Shown: positions 17,621 through 25,115 of the stretch, piece by piece
How the letters are laid out: each line of letters starts with the position of its first letter
Position numbering within the stretch: position 1 is the stretch's first letter
Source of the DNA: Pseudorhodoferax sp. Leaf274
Lineage (GTDB): Bacteria; Pseudomonadota; Gammaproteobacteria; Burkholderiales; Burkholderiaceae_C
DNA length: 64,000 nucleotides
Assembly (NCBI RefSeq): GCF_001422445.1
Contig: NZ_LMNA01000027.1
Coordinates: forward strand, 62,001 to 126,000
Direction of reading: 5' to 3'
Translations under genes and position numbers: made by a program
Notes under the pieces: model-generated
Seen by the model: the letters and a program-made list of their open reading frames with translations, nothing else
What the model was told of the DNA's origin: nothing
Database searches by the model: none

Positions 17621-18619
17621 ATGCAGCAGCCACCCAGCCTTGCCGCCCCACGCCTGATCGGCCGCTCGCCGGCATTCCTGCACGTCCTGCAGCTGATCGC
17701 GCGCATGGCACGCTTCGACGCGCCGGTGCTGATCCAGGGCGAGACCGGCACCGGCAAGGAGCTGGCCGCACGCGCCATCCACTACCAGTCCGCCCGCCAG
17801 CACGGCCCCTTCGTGCCCGTCAACTGCGGTGCGCTGCCCGAGACGCTGATCGAAACCGAGCTGTTCGGCTGCGAGCGCGGTGCCTTCACCGACGCGCGCC
17901 AGGCCCGTGCCGGCCTCGTGGCGGCAGCCGAGGGCGGCACCCTCTTCCTCGACGAGCTGGACGCGCTGCCGCTGCGCGCGCAGGTGGCGCTGCTGCGCTT
18001 CCTGCAGGACCAGCGCTACCGCCCCGTGGGCGGCGCGCGCGAATGCAGCGGCGACGTGCGCGTCATCGCCGCCGCCAGCCCGCGGCTGGACGCCCTGCTG
18101 GACAGCCACCATTTCCGCGACGACCTGGTCTTCCGCCTGAACGTGCTGCTGCTCGAGTTGCCGCCGCTGCGCGAACGCCCGGGCGACGCCGCGCTGCTGG
18201 CCGAGCACTTCATGGCCGAGCACACGCGCCGCCACGCGCTCGCGCCGCGCCGGCTGACCCGGTCCAGCCTGGACTGGATCGCCCGCCATGCCTGGCCCGG
18301 CAATGTGCGCGAGCTGGACAACCGCGTGCAGCGCGCGCTGATGTTGTCCGATGGCGACACGCTGGAGCTTTCGCCGCACATTCCGTTCGCCTTGTCCGGG
18401 CATGTGACCGTGGTCACACCGTCCAGCGTCGCGCCCGGCGCGCTGCGCAGCTTCCACGACGCGCGCGAGGAATCGCTGCAGCAGTTCGAGCGCGATTACC
18501 TGCAAAGCCTCATGCAGCTGGCCGACGGCAACGTGACCCACGCCGCGCGGCTGGCCGGCAAGGAACGGCGCGCGCTGGGCAAGCTGCTCAAGAAGCACGG
18601 CCTGGAGCGCCGCGGCTGA
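17621..18619 (+). CDS. Stand-alone sigma-54-dependent transcriptional activator (PspF-like architecture)
   Basis: 332 residues with no N-terminal sensory domain. The AAA+ domain begins at once: Walker A GETGTGKE (residues 40-47), the sigma-54 contact loop as GAFTDA (87-92; canonical GAFTGA), Walker B GGTLFLDELD (D111/E112), and FRDDLVFRLNVLLLELPPLRERPGD with HAWPGNVRELDNRV near the C-terminal end of the ATPase. A short Fis-type helix-turn-helix follows (GNVTHAARLAGKERRALGKLLKKHGL). It would bind an upstream site and open sigma-54 holoenzyme. A -24/-12 promoter lies 99 bases past its stop, immediately ahead of the injection-system genes, so it is very probably their regulator. Lack of a receiver domain implies control by abundance or a partner protein. 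Confidence 0.9.
   Translation: MQQPPSLAAPRLIGRSPAFLHVLQLIARMARFDAPVLIQGETGTGKELAARAIHYQSARQHGPFVPVNCGALPETLIETELFGCERGAFTDARQARAGLVAAAEGGTLFLDELDALPLRAQVALLRFLQDQRYRPVGGARECSGDVRVIAAASPRLDALLDSHHFRDDLVFRLNVLLLELPPLRERPGDAALLAEHFMAEHTRRHALAPRRLTRSSLDWIARHAWPGNVRELDNRVQRALMLSDGDTLELSPHIPFALSGHVTVVTPSSVAPGALRSFHDAREESLQQFERDYLQSLMQLADGNVTHAARLAGKERRALGKLLKKHGLERRG
18403..18418. promoter_or_regulatory. Perfect 16-bp palindrome, candidate enhancer site
   Basis: TGTGACCGTGGTCACA has perfect 7-bp arms with a 2-base centre and lies 300 bases upstream of the sigma-54 promoter, inside the activator gene (coding HVTVVT). Distance and symmetry fit an upstream activating sequence, but it may be a coding coincidence. 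Confidence 0.3.
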
Positions 18620-18637
18620 CCCACCGGGTCCGCCCAA

Positions 18638-18657
18638 GCGGGTCGCGCACGACCCGC
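18638..18657. promoter_or_regulatory. Perfect 8-bp inverted repeat between activator gene and sigma-54 promoter
   Basis: Arms GCGGGTCG and CGACCCGC with a CGCA centre, 61 bases upstream of the -24 element. It may be the activator's binding site or a weak terminator of its gene; no T-run follows. Confidence 0.4.
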
Positions 18658-18717
18658 ACACCCCGCCCGGCCCGCACAAAACCCAGGCACATCAAGCACT
18701 TGCCCCCGGCCCACGGG

Positions 18718-18734
18718 CTGGCACGGCATTCGCA
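18718..18734 (+). promoter_or_regulatory. Sigma-54 (-24/-12) promoter of the injection-system operon
   Basis: CTGGCACGGCATTCGCA matches the sigma-54 consensus TGGCACG-N4-TTGCA with one mismatch; the invariant GG (18720-18721) and GC (18732-18733) have exactly 10 bases between them. Transcription should begin near 18745, 22 bases before the first start codon. The adjacent gene encodes a sigma-54 activator. Confidence 0.78.
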
Positions 18735-18766
18735 ATGGAACACCCAGACACGTACCGGGGGTGTGA

Positions 18767-19015
18767 TTGCACGACGCAGCGGAACCAGGTTGGCGGCAGG
18801 CGCAGCAGGTGATCCTGGACTACCTGGCGCGCCACCCGTTGGCGGCCGATTCCGAGCAAGGCATCGCGCAGTGGTGGCTGGCAACGGCCGGGGTGCTCGT
18901 GACGGCGGACGAGCTGCAGCAGGCGCTGGACGCGCTACAGCAGCAGGGCCGGATCGAGCGGGTGCCGCTGCCGGGCGATGGCGCGATCTACCGGGCCCCA
19001 CGGCCCCGGCATTGA
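18767..19015 (+). CDS. Small winged-helix-like protein, first gene of the injection-system operon
   Basis: 82 residues starting at TTG 18767, because an in-frame stop lies just before it; GGGGG sits at ribosome-binding distance. An internal GTG at 18809 is an alternative. The sequence is helical (WRQAQQVILDYLARHPLAADSEQGIAQWW, ADELQQALDALQQQGRIERVPLPGDGAIYRA) and ends in a beta-hairpin-like GRIERV...IYRA, suggesting a winged-helix fold. I do not recognise the family. Its position directly after the sigma-54 promoter suggests a regulator or assembly factor of the particle. Confidence 0.7.
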   Translation: MHDAAEPGWRQAQQVILDYLARHPLAADSEQGIAQWWLATAGVLVTADELQQALDALQQQGRIERVPLPGDGAIYRAPRPRH

Positions 19016-19051
19016 AGAGAGAACCGACGCGAGAACACACGACGCGACAAC

Positions 19052-19651
19052 ATGGCGAACATCCAGGCGATCCACTCGGTGGGGCAGTCCCTCGTGACCT
19101 ACCTGCGCAACACCTACCCGGCCGAGGTGGCGGGCCAGGCCATGCCCGAGTGCGGCTTCGCGCTGCTGTCCTCCGGCGAACTCGCCGGGCCGCAGGACGA
19201 TGGCACGCGGATCACGCTGTACGTCTACCGCCTGACCGTCAACGAGCACCTGCGCCAGGCGCGGCCCGACCGCATGCCGGCCGACCAGCAGCCGCCGCTG
19301 GGCCTGGACGTGCACCTGCTGCTGACCGCCTGGGCCGGCAACCCGCAGGACGAGCTGCTGCCCATGGCCTGGGCCGTGCGCCAGCTCTACCAGCACCCCA
19401 TCCTGGACGCATCGGCGCTGTCGCCCGAGGCCGGCTGGGCGCCGGACGAGGTGGTGCAGATCATCCCGTCCGAGCTGTCCACCGAGGACATGATGCGCAT
19501 CTGGGACGCGCTGGAGCCGCCCTACCGGCTGTCGGTCTCCTACATCGCGCGCCGCGTGCGGCTGGACCCGGACGGCCTGCTCGCCGCCGCGCCCGTCGTC
19601 GCCACGCGCTTCGTGCACGGCACGGCCGTGCCTGCGGGAGCGCAGCCGTGA
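19052..19651 (+). CDS. Pvc16-like tail terminator (DUF4255 family)
   Basis: 199 residues. The pattern MANIQAIHSVGQSLVTYLRNTYP...ITLYVYRLTVNEHLRQ...PLGLDVHLLLTAWAGNPQDELLPMAWAVRQLYQHPILD...IIPSELSTEDMMRIWDALEPPYRLSVSYIARRV is the DUF4255 / Pvc16 N-terminal signature. In Photorhabdus PVC and Serratia Afp this protein caps the distal end of the tube and sheath. As is usual for these clusters it comes close to the start of the structural genes and before the sheath. This family is diagnostic for extracellular contractile injection systems rather than type VI secretion or ordinary prophages. Confidence 0.9.
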   Translation: MANIQAIHSVGQSLVTYLRNTYPAEVAGQAMPECGFALLSSGELAGPQDDGTRITLYVYRLTVNEHLRQARPDRMPADQQPPLGLDVHLLLTAWAGNPQDELLPMAWAVRQLYQHPILDASALSPEAGWAPDEVVQIIPSELSTEDMMRIWDALEPPYRLSVSYIARRVRLDPDGLLAAAPVVATRFVHGTAVPAGAQP

Positions 19652-19727
19652 GCGCCGCGCCGGGCCGCCCCAGGCAAGCGCGTGCCCGCTTGGGCGGACG
19701 ACAGGCCGCAGGCCGAAGGGTGCACCC

Positions 19728-20531
19728 ATGACAGCCCTGCTGCTGCGCGAGCTCGAACGCGTGGAGACGCGCGTGCTGGGCGCCGTGCGCTGCGTCGACG
19801 CCGTCACGCGCACGCAGATCGACACCCCGCTGCAACTGCAGCTGACCGGCGGCACGCTGCGGCGCAACCGCAGCGGCCTGTACGTGGTGGTGCGCGCCGA
19901 CGCGCTGGCCGCGCACGAGGCGGCCTTCGCGCTGCCGCCCGCGGCTCCGGCCATCGGCAGCGTGCGGCTGCCGCTCAGCGTGCAGGATCCGCTGGGCCGC
20001 TACCTGCCGCGCCGCACCACGCTGGCCCTGCCGCGCGACCCCGTGGCCGGCCAGCCCGATGCGCTCTTCACACCGGTCGAACTCGCGTTGTACCCGGCCG
20101 CCGCCGCGCCCACCGGCGCCAACTGGTCGCTGCTGCGCGCCAGCCTGCACGCGCAGGCCGGCGGCGATGCGCTGGGCGGCGCGCTGCTCGTGGTGCGCGC
20201 CGACGGGCGCGTGCTGGCCCGCGGCCTGACCGACTGGCGCGGCGAGGCCCTGGTGCCCGTGCCCGGCGTGCCCGTCACCACCTGGTCGGACGAGCCCGAT
20301 GCCGTGGTCGTGAGCGAGCTGGCGGCCGCGCTGCAGTGGGTCTTCGACCCCACGATGGGCCTGCGCACGCCGCTGGCCGACGTGCAGGCCGGCCGCGTGC
20401 CGGCCACGCTGCCGCTGGTCGATCCGGACCTGCTCGAAGCCCGCGCCGCCCTGCTCCCGAACGCCACGCAGGCCGTGGCGCTCGCGGCGGGTCGGTCGCT
20501 GTCCCTGTCCCTTGTGCTCGCCCTGCCATGA
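19728..20531 (+). CDS. Injection-system-associated protein of unknown function
   Basis: 267 residues, located between the Pvc16-like cap and the first sheath. The protein is beta-rich: an N-terminal part (VDAVTRTQIDTPLQLQLTGGTLRRNRSGLYVVVRADAL...FALPP) and a later segment (LVVRADGRVLARGLTDWRGEALVPVPGVPVTTWSDEPDAVVV) that reads like a carboxypeptidase-regulatory/transthyretin-type domain. No catalytic motif is visible. Proteins in this position in other clusters are uncharacterised; a structural role at the cap end is possible. Gap to the preceding gene is 76 bases. Confidence 0.65.
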   Translation: MTALLLRELERVETRVLGAVRCVDAVTRTQIDTPLQLQLTGGTLRRNRSGLYVVVRADALAAHEAAFALPPAAPAIGSVRLPLSVQDPLGRYLPRRTTLALPRDPVAGQPDALFTPVELALYPAAAAPTGANWSLLRASLHAQAGGDALGGALLVVRADGRVLARGLTDWRGEALVPVPGVPVTTWSDEPDAVVVSELAAALQWVFDPTMGLRTPLADVQAGRVPATLPLVDPDLLEARAALLPNATQAVALAAGRSLSLSLVLALP

Positions 20532-20572
20532 AGGCCGAGCGAGCTTCCCGCCTGCATGAAAGGAGTTGAGCC

Positions 20573-22342
20573 ATGCCCGAATACCTGGCACCCGGCGTCT
20601 ACGTGGAAGAAACCAGCTTCCGCGCCAAATCCATCGAGGGCGTGGGCACCAGCACCACCGCCTTCGTCGGCCCCACGCGCCGCGGCCCCGTGGCGGGCGT
20701 GCCCGAGCTGGTCACCAGCCTGACCGACTTCGAGCACATCTACGGCGGGCTGGAGAACCTGGAGCTGGCCGACGTGGCCGACGCCGCGCGCCGGCTCAAC
20801 TACGTCGCCCATGCCGTGCGGGCGTACTTCGACAACGGGGGCTCGCGGCTGTACGTGGCGCGCACCGTCAACGGCGCGCTGTTCGCGGCCGGCCAGCTGC
20901 TGGCCGGGGCCGATGCGGCCGGCGCCTTCATGCGCGCGCGCTTTCCCGGGGCTTCCTCCAACGGCCGCGTGCTGTTCCGCGTGGCGCAGCGCCCGGCCAC
21001 GCTGCGCACCATGGCCACCGCGCCGGCCGGCAGCATGCTGGCCATCACGGTCGGCAGCACCGAGACGCTCTACCAGGGCAACGGCGCCACCTGGGCCCAG
21101 GCCAACGCCGCGGCGCTCGACCTCACGGGCCTGGGGCCGAACGACGTGCCCGGCGGCGCGGGCGCCACGGCCGCGCTGCTCACGCTCGCGCTGGACGTGG
21201 TCGATGCCGACGGCGGCGCCCAGACCTGGGAAGACCTGGGCCTAGCACGCGCCCACCCGCGCTGGCTGGGCACCGTGCTCGCGCTGAACCCCGGCAGCCG
21301 CGCCGAGGCGCTGAACAACCTGGTCATGGCCGACATCGGCGCCGACGTGGACGCCTTCGAGCTGCTAGCCGCCGTGCGCGCGCTGCCGGCCGTGGCCGGC
21401 GACACCGAAGGCCGCCGGCTGCTGCTGCTGGCCGGCGGCAGCGACGGCAACGCGCCCACGCTGGGCGCCGAGACCACGGCCGGCAGCTACGCCGCGGCGC
21501 TGGCCACGCTCTCGGGCCTGGAGGACGTGTCCATCGTCGCCGCGCCCGGCAGCAGCGCCTATGCCGAAGGCCCGGCCGTGCAGAACGCGCTGATCGCGCA
21601 CGCCGAACGCCGCCGCGCCTACCGCATCGCCGTGCTCGACAGCGCGCCGCGCCAGACGCCCGGCGACATGCGCACCGCGCGCGGCCGCGTCGATTCGCGC
21701 CACGCCGCGCTCTACTACCCCTGGGTGGTGGTCGCCAACCCGCTGGCCCGGCCCGGGCGCGACGACATCCCGCGCGAGATCGAGCTGCCGCCCTCGGGCT
21801 TCGTGACCGGCATCTACGCGCGCAACGACGTGCAGCGCGGCGTGCACAAGGCGCCGGCCAACGAGGTCGTGACCGGCGCGCTGCGCTTCGAGCTGGACAT
21901 CAACTTCGCGCAGCAGGAGTTGCTGAACCCGCTGGGCGTGAACTGCCTGCGCTATCTCTCCGGGCGGGGCTACCGCGTCTGGGGCGCGCGGCTCGTCTCC
22001 AGCGACCCGGAGTGGAAGTACGTGTCCGACCGGCGCTACTTCAACTACCTGGAATCGTCCATCGACCGCGGCACGCAGTGGGCCGTGTTCGAGCCCAACG
22101 GCGAGCGCCTGTGGGCCAACGTGCGCCAGACCATCTCCGACTTCCTCTACAACGAGTGGCGCAACGGCGCGCTCCTGGGCAGCACGGCCGATCAAGCCTA
22201 CTTCGTGCGCTGCGACCGCAGCGTGATGACCCAGAACGACCTGGACAACGGCCGCCTGGTCTGCCTGATCGGCGTGGCCATCATCAAGCCGGCCGAGTTC
22301 GTGATCTTCCGCATCGGCCAGATGACGGCCGACGCTGCCTGA
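20573..22342 (+). CDS. Contractile tail sheath protein 1
   Basis: 589 residues with AAAGGAG before the ATG. The N-terminus MPEYLAPGVYVEETSFRAKSIEGVGTSTTAFVG is the standard phage tail sheath opening whose arm links neighbouring subunits. The C-terminal sheath domain is also typical: YYPWVVVANPL, PPSGFVTGIYARNDVQRGVHKAPANE, and FEPNGERLWANVRQTISDF, ending VRCDRSVMTQNDLDNGRLVCLIGVAIIKPAEFVIFRI. Sheath subunits form the spring-loaded outer cylinder (Pvc2-4/Afp2-4 equivalents). Extra sequence around residues 90-400 forms the surface-exposed insertion. The tube gene follows after 10 bases. Confidence 0.95.
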   Translation: MPEYLAPGVYVEETSFRAKSIEGVGTSTTAFVGPTRRGPVAGVPELVTSLTDFEHIYGGLENLELADVADAARRLNYVAHAVRAYFDNGGSRLYVARTVNGALFAAGQLLAGADAAGAFMRARFPGASSNGRVLFRVAQRPATLRTMATAPAGSMLAITVGSTETLYQGNGATWAQANAAALDLTGLGPNDVPGGAGATAALLTLALDVVDADGGAQTWEDLGLARAHPRWLGTVLALNPGSRAEALNNLVMADIGADVDAFELLAAVRALPAVAGDTEGRRLLLLAGGSDGNAPTLGAETTAGSYAAALATLSGLEDVSIVAAPGSSAYAEGPAVQNALIAHAERRRAYRIAVLDSAPRQTPGDMRTARGRVDSRHAALYYPWVVVANPLARPGRDDIPREIELPPSGFVTGIYARNDVQRGVHKAPANEVVTGALRFELDINFAQQELLNPLGVNCLRYLSGRGYRVWGARLVSSDPEWKYVSDRRYFNYLESSIDRGTQWAVFEPNGERLWANVRQTISDFLYNEWRNGALLGSTADQAYFVRCDRSVMTQNDLDNGRLVCLIGVAIIKPAEFVIFRIGQMTADAA

Positions 22343-22352
22343 GGAGAACAGC

Positions 22353-22796
22353 ATGGCAAACCGCACCACGCCCTACGGCGCCTTCAACTTCATCGTCAAC
22401 TTCGACGGCGGCGAGGTCTTCGGCGGCTTCTCCGATGTCTCGGGCATCGGCACCGAGCTGACCGTGGCCGAGTACCGCTTCGGCAACGACAAGGAAAACC
22501 ACGTGCGCAAGGCCGCCGGCGTGCACAAGGTGTCCGACGTCACGCTCAAGCGCGGCATCCTGAACTCCAAGACGCTGTTCGACTGGATCGGCAACGCGCG
22601 CGTCCAGGGCCCGGCGGCCCAGCGCAGCGTCACCATCACGCTGCTCGACGAGGCGCAAAAGCCCGTGCAGTCCTGGGTGTTGCGCGGCGTGATCCCGATG
22701 AAGTACACGGGCCCCACGCTGGCGGGCAAGGGCGGGGGCGACGTGGCGATGGAAGAGGTGGTGCTGTCCGCCGAAGCGCTCGAGTACAGCGCCTGA
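22353..22796 (+). CDS. Tail tube protein 1 (gp19-like)
   Basis: 147 residues, the normal length for inner tube subunits of contractile systems. Recognisable features are YGAFNFIVNFDGGEVFGGFSDVSGIGTELTVAEYRFGND, NHVRKAAGVHKVSDVTLKRGIL, FDWIGNAR and the C-terminal MKYTGPTLAGKGGGDVAMEEVVLSAEALEYS. Hexameric rings stack to form the needle that carries cargo in its lumen (Pvc1/Pvc5 family). It is placed between two sheath genes. Confidence 0.93.
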   Translation: MANRTTPYGAFNFIVNFDGGEVFGGFSDVSGIGTELTVAEYRFGNDKENHVRKAAGVHKVSDVTLKRGILNSKTLFDWIGNARVQGPAAQRSVTITLLDEAQKPVQSWVLRGVIPMKYTGPTLAGKGGGDVAMEEVVLSAEALEYSA

Positions 22797-22859
22797 GAAA
22801 GACCATGCGCGCGCTCCCCACAGCCAGCGAAGGCCGAGCACGGATGCCAAGGGACTGAC

Positions 22860-24446
22860 ATGGCCCTGGTCTTCGAACCCGTTGCGTCGAGCGCCCCCGC
22901 CGACCTCTTCCGGTCGGACGTGGCCTGCTTCGTCGGCTTCGTCGGCCGGCGCGCGGGCCGGCCGCTGCCCGATGCGCTGCGCGCGCAGCTCGACGCGGGC
23001 GGCTGGGTCACCGGCCCCTGGGCGCGCCCCGCGGCGCAGGTCGAAGACCTGCTGGACGTGCCGCTGGCGCTCGACAGCTGGCACCTGTTCGACCGCTTCT
23101 ACGACTGGGACCGCCGCGCCGTCGACCCGGCCGGCACGCGCCGCTGCGCCAGCTACCTCGGGGCGGCCGTGCGCAGCTTCTTCGCGCGCGGTGGAAGGCG
23201 GGCCATCGTCGTGCGCGTGGGCGACCCCTGGCCCGTGCAGCAGGACAGCGCCACGCGCGCCGCCCAGCGCGCCGCGCGGCTGGCGCGGCTGCTTCCCATG
23301 GGGCCGCTGTCGGCGCCGTTCGCACCGCACGAGCCGGCCAGCTGGCGCGGCGCGCAGCATCTCTACGGCCTGCCGCAGGCCAGCCTGCTGCTGCTGCCCG
23401 ACCTGCCCGACCTGTGCGCCGGCCTGCCGCCGCCGCCCGACACTGCGCGCGCACTCGCCCCGCTGCCCGAAGGCTTCGCACCCTGCGACATCGAGCAGCC
23501 GCAGGAGCGCGACACCGCACTGCTGCGCGTGCCCGCGCCGCGGCTGGACGCGGCCGGCTACCAGCAGTGGCGCGTGGCACTGAACAGCGTGCGCGGCTTC
23601 CTGGCCCGGCACCGGCGCAGCGCCACGCTGCTGGCCGCGATGCCGCTGCCCGAGGCCGGCACGCGCAGCGCCGCCGGCGTGCACGCACAGTCCGAACTAC
23701 TGGCCTACCTGCAGCAGGCCGGCGTGCTGGCGGGCAGCACCCTGGAAGACACCGCCCAGGGCCGCCCGGCCGAGGCGCTGTCGCAATTCGCCTGGCCCTG
23801 GCTGCGCACACGCGCCGCCGCGGGCGATCTGCCGCAGGGCCTGGAGCCGGCCGATGGCGTGCTGGCCGGCCTCGTGGCGCAGGGCGCGGTGGCGCTGGGC
23901 ACGCACCGCTCGGTGGCGGGCGACCGGTCGCTGGCGCGGCTGCGCGATGTCGGCGGCGGCGAGCCCGTGCCGGCTTGGGGGCTGGCGCCGGACAGCCCAT
24001 CGGCCCTGCTCGCGCGGCGCGTGTGCCTGTTCGCACCGCAGGCCGAGGGCTGGGCGCTGCAGTCCGACGTGAGCGCCTCGGCGCTGGACCCCTGGCGCTT
24101 CGGCGGCGCCAGCCGGCTGCTCGCCACGCTGCTGCAGGCCGCGCAGCGCGCCGGTGACACGGCCGTGTTCGAACCCAACGGCCCGGCCCTGTGGGCGCGC
24201 CTGCGCGGCACGCTGGAGGAACTGCTGGCCGGCTTCTGGCAGGCCGGCGCCTTCGGCGGCGCCACGCGCGAGCAGGCCTTCTCGGTGCGCTGCGACCGCA
24301 GCACCATGACACAGGCCGACCTGGACGCCGGCCGCATCCATGCCGTGCTGCAGGTGCGCCCGGCCATGGCCATCGAGCAGATCACCGTGGTGCTGCAGCT
24401 CGGCCACGCCGCCAGCGTCGATGCGCTGGCGCAGGAGATGACATGA
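22860..24446 (+). CDS. Second, divergent tail sheath-like protein
   Basis: 528 residues. The C-terminal third is clearly sheath: residues about 440-525 (FEPNGPALWARLRGTLEELLAGFWQAGAFGG, VRCDRSTMTQADLDAGRIHAVLQVRPAMAIEQITVVLQ) match the same segment of the first sheath. The N-terminal half differs strongly, lacks the APGVYVEE arm and has a Pro/Ala-rich middle. Multiple sheath paralogues with distinct positions (bulk and baseplate-proximal collars) are known in PVC and Afp; this one is probably a minor, terminal-ring form (inference). Confidence 0.88.
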   Translation: MALVFEPVASSAPADLFRSDVACFVGFVGRRAGRPLPDALRAQLDAGGWVTGPWARPAAQVEDLLDVPLALDSWHLFDRFYDWDRRAVDPAGTRRCASYLGAAVRSFFARGGRRAIVVRVGDPWPVQQDSATRAAQRAARLARLLPMGPLSAPFAPHEPASWRGAQHLYGLPQASLLLLPDLPDLCAGLPPPPDTARALAPLPEGFAPCDIEQPQERDTALLRVPAPRLDAAGYQQWRVALNSVRGFLARHRRSATLLAAMPLPEAGTRSAAGVHAQSELLAYLQQAGVLAGSTLEDTAQGRPAEALSQFAWPWLRTRAAAGDLPQGLEPADGVLAGLVAQGAVALGTHRSVAGDRSLARLRDVGGGEPVPAWGLAPDSPSALLARRVCLFAPQAEGWALQSDVSASALDPWRFGGASRLLATLLQAAQRAGDTAVFEPNGPALWARLRGTLEELLAGFWQAGAFGGATREQAFSVRCDRSTMTQADLDAGRIHAVLQVRPAMAIEQITVVLQLGHAASVDALAQEMT

Positions 24447-24632
24447 GACCACCCCGTTTGGCTGGCTCACTTCGTGTAGCCATCCCATCCCCCTCCAGGG
24501 GCGCACCCAGCGGTCCGGCAGAGCCGGCCCCGCGGCTGCACACGCATGGCCTGCTCCGCGGCCTGTCGACCAGCGGCCCGCGAGCCGATTTCGTGTTCTT
24601 CGGGTGGCGCGCCAGCGCCATGGCCCACTGAG
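24447..24632. repeat. Dispersed intergenic repeat-like spacer between sheath 2 and tube 2
   Basis: This 186-base spacer has no gene of its own. It contains CCCTCCAGGGGCGCACC, CGGTCCGGCAGAGCCGG and related short GC-rich palindromic blocks of the kind scattered between genes in Comamonadaceae-type genomes. An ORF through it is open but would add unrelated residues to tube 2. Confidence 0.45.
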
Positions 24633-25115
24633 ATGGCAACCGACACCGCCTTCGTCGGCCTGCACGTGTTCCGCTTCGCGGTCACGTTCAAGCGCGCGGG
24701 CAGCGGCGGCGGCGGCGCGGTCGAGGTCTGCAGCGGCGCCTTCGCCGAGTGCACGGGCCTGGAGGCCACCATGGAGCCCAAGCTGATCCGCGCGGGCGGC
24801 GCCAACTACGGCGCCACCCAGCGTGCCGGCCAGGTCAGCTTCGCCACCGTGGTGCTCAAGCGCGGCATGACGCGCTCGCGCGACCTGTTCCGCTGGTTCC
24901 AGCTGGTGGGCGGCGGCGCCTATGCCTACCGGCTGTCGGCCGAGATCGCGGTGCAGGACAGCGCCGGCAACCCGGCGCTGACCTGGGGCCTGGACCGCTG
25001 CCTGCCCGTCAAGTTCAAGGCCGCGGACCTCAACGCCAAGGGCACCGAGGTCGGCATCGAAGAGCTGCACCTGGCACACGAGGGCCTGCGCCTGTACGAC
25101 ACGGGAGCGGCGTGA
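24633..25115 (+). CDS. Second tail tube-like protein
   Basis: 160 residues from ATG 24633. The tube-protein pattern is seen in LHVFRFAVTFK, SGAFAECTGLEATMEPKLIRAGGANYGATQRAGQVSFATVVLKRGMTRSRDLFRWFQLV, and PVKFKAADLNAKGTEVGIEELHLAHEGLRLY. It is more divergent than the first tube and is likely the minor form that joins the tube to the baseplate (Pvc5-type role, inferred from order). Its stop shares a base with the next start (TGATG), implying coupled translation with the adaptor protein. Confidence 0.85.
   Translation: MATDTAFVGLHVFRFAVTFKRAGSGGGGAVEVCSGAFAECTGLEATMEPKLIRAGGANYGATQRAGQVSFATVVLKRGMTRSRDLFRWFQLVGGGAYAYRLSAEIAVQDSAGNPALTWGLDRCLPVKFKAADLNAKGTEVGIEELHLAHEGLRLYDTGAA

Noticed and set aside
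18403-18418. Palindrome as a CRP/FNR binding site
   Set aside because: TGTGA-like arms are present but the spacing (2-base centre) is too short for a CRP site (6-base spacer), and it is inside a coding region.
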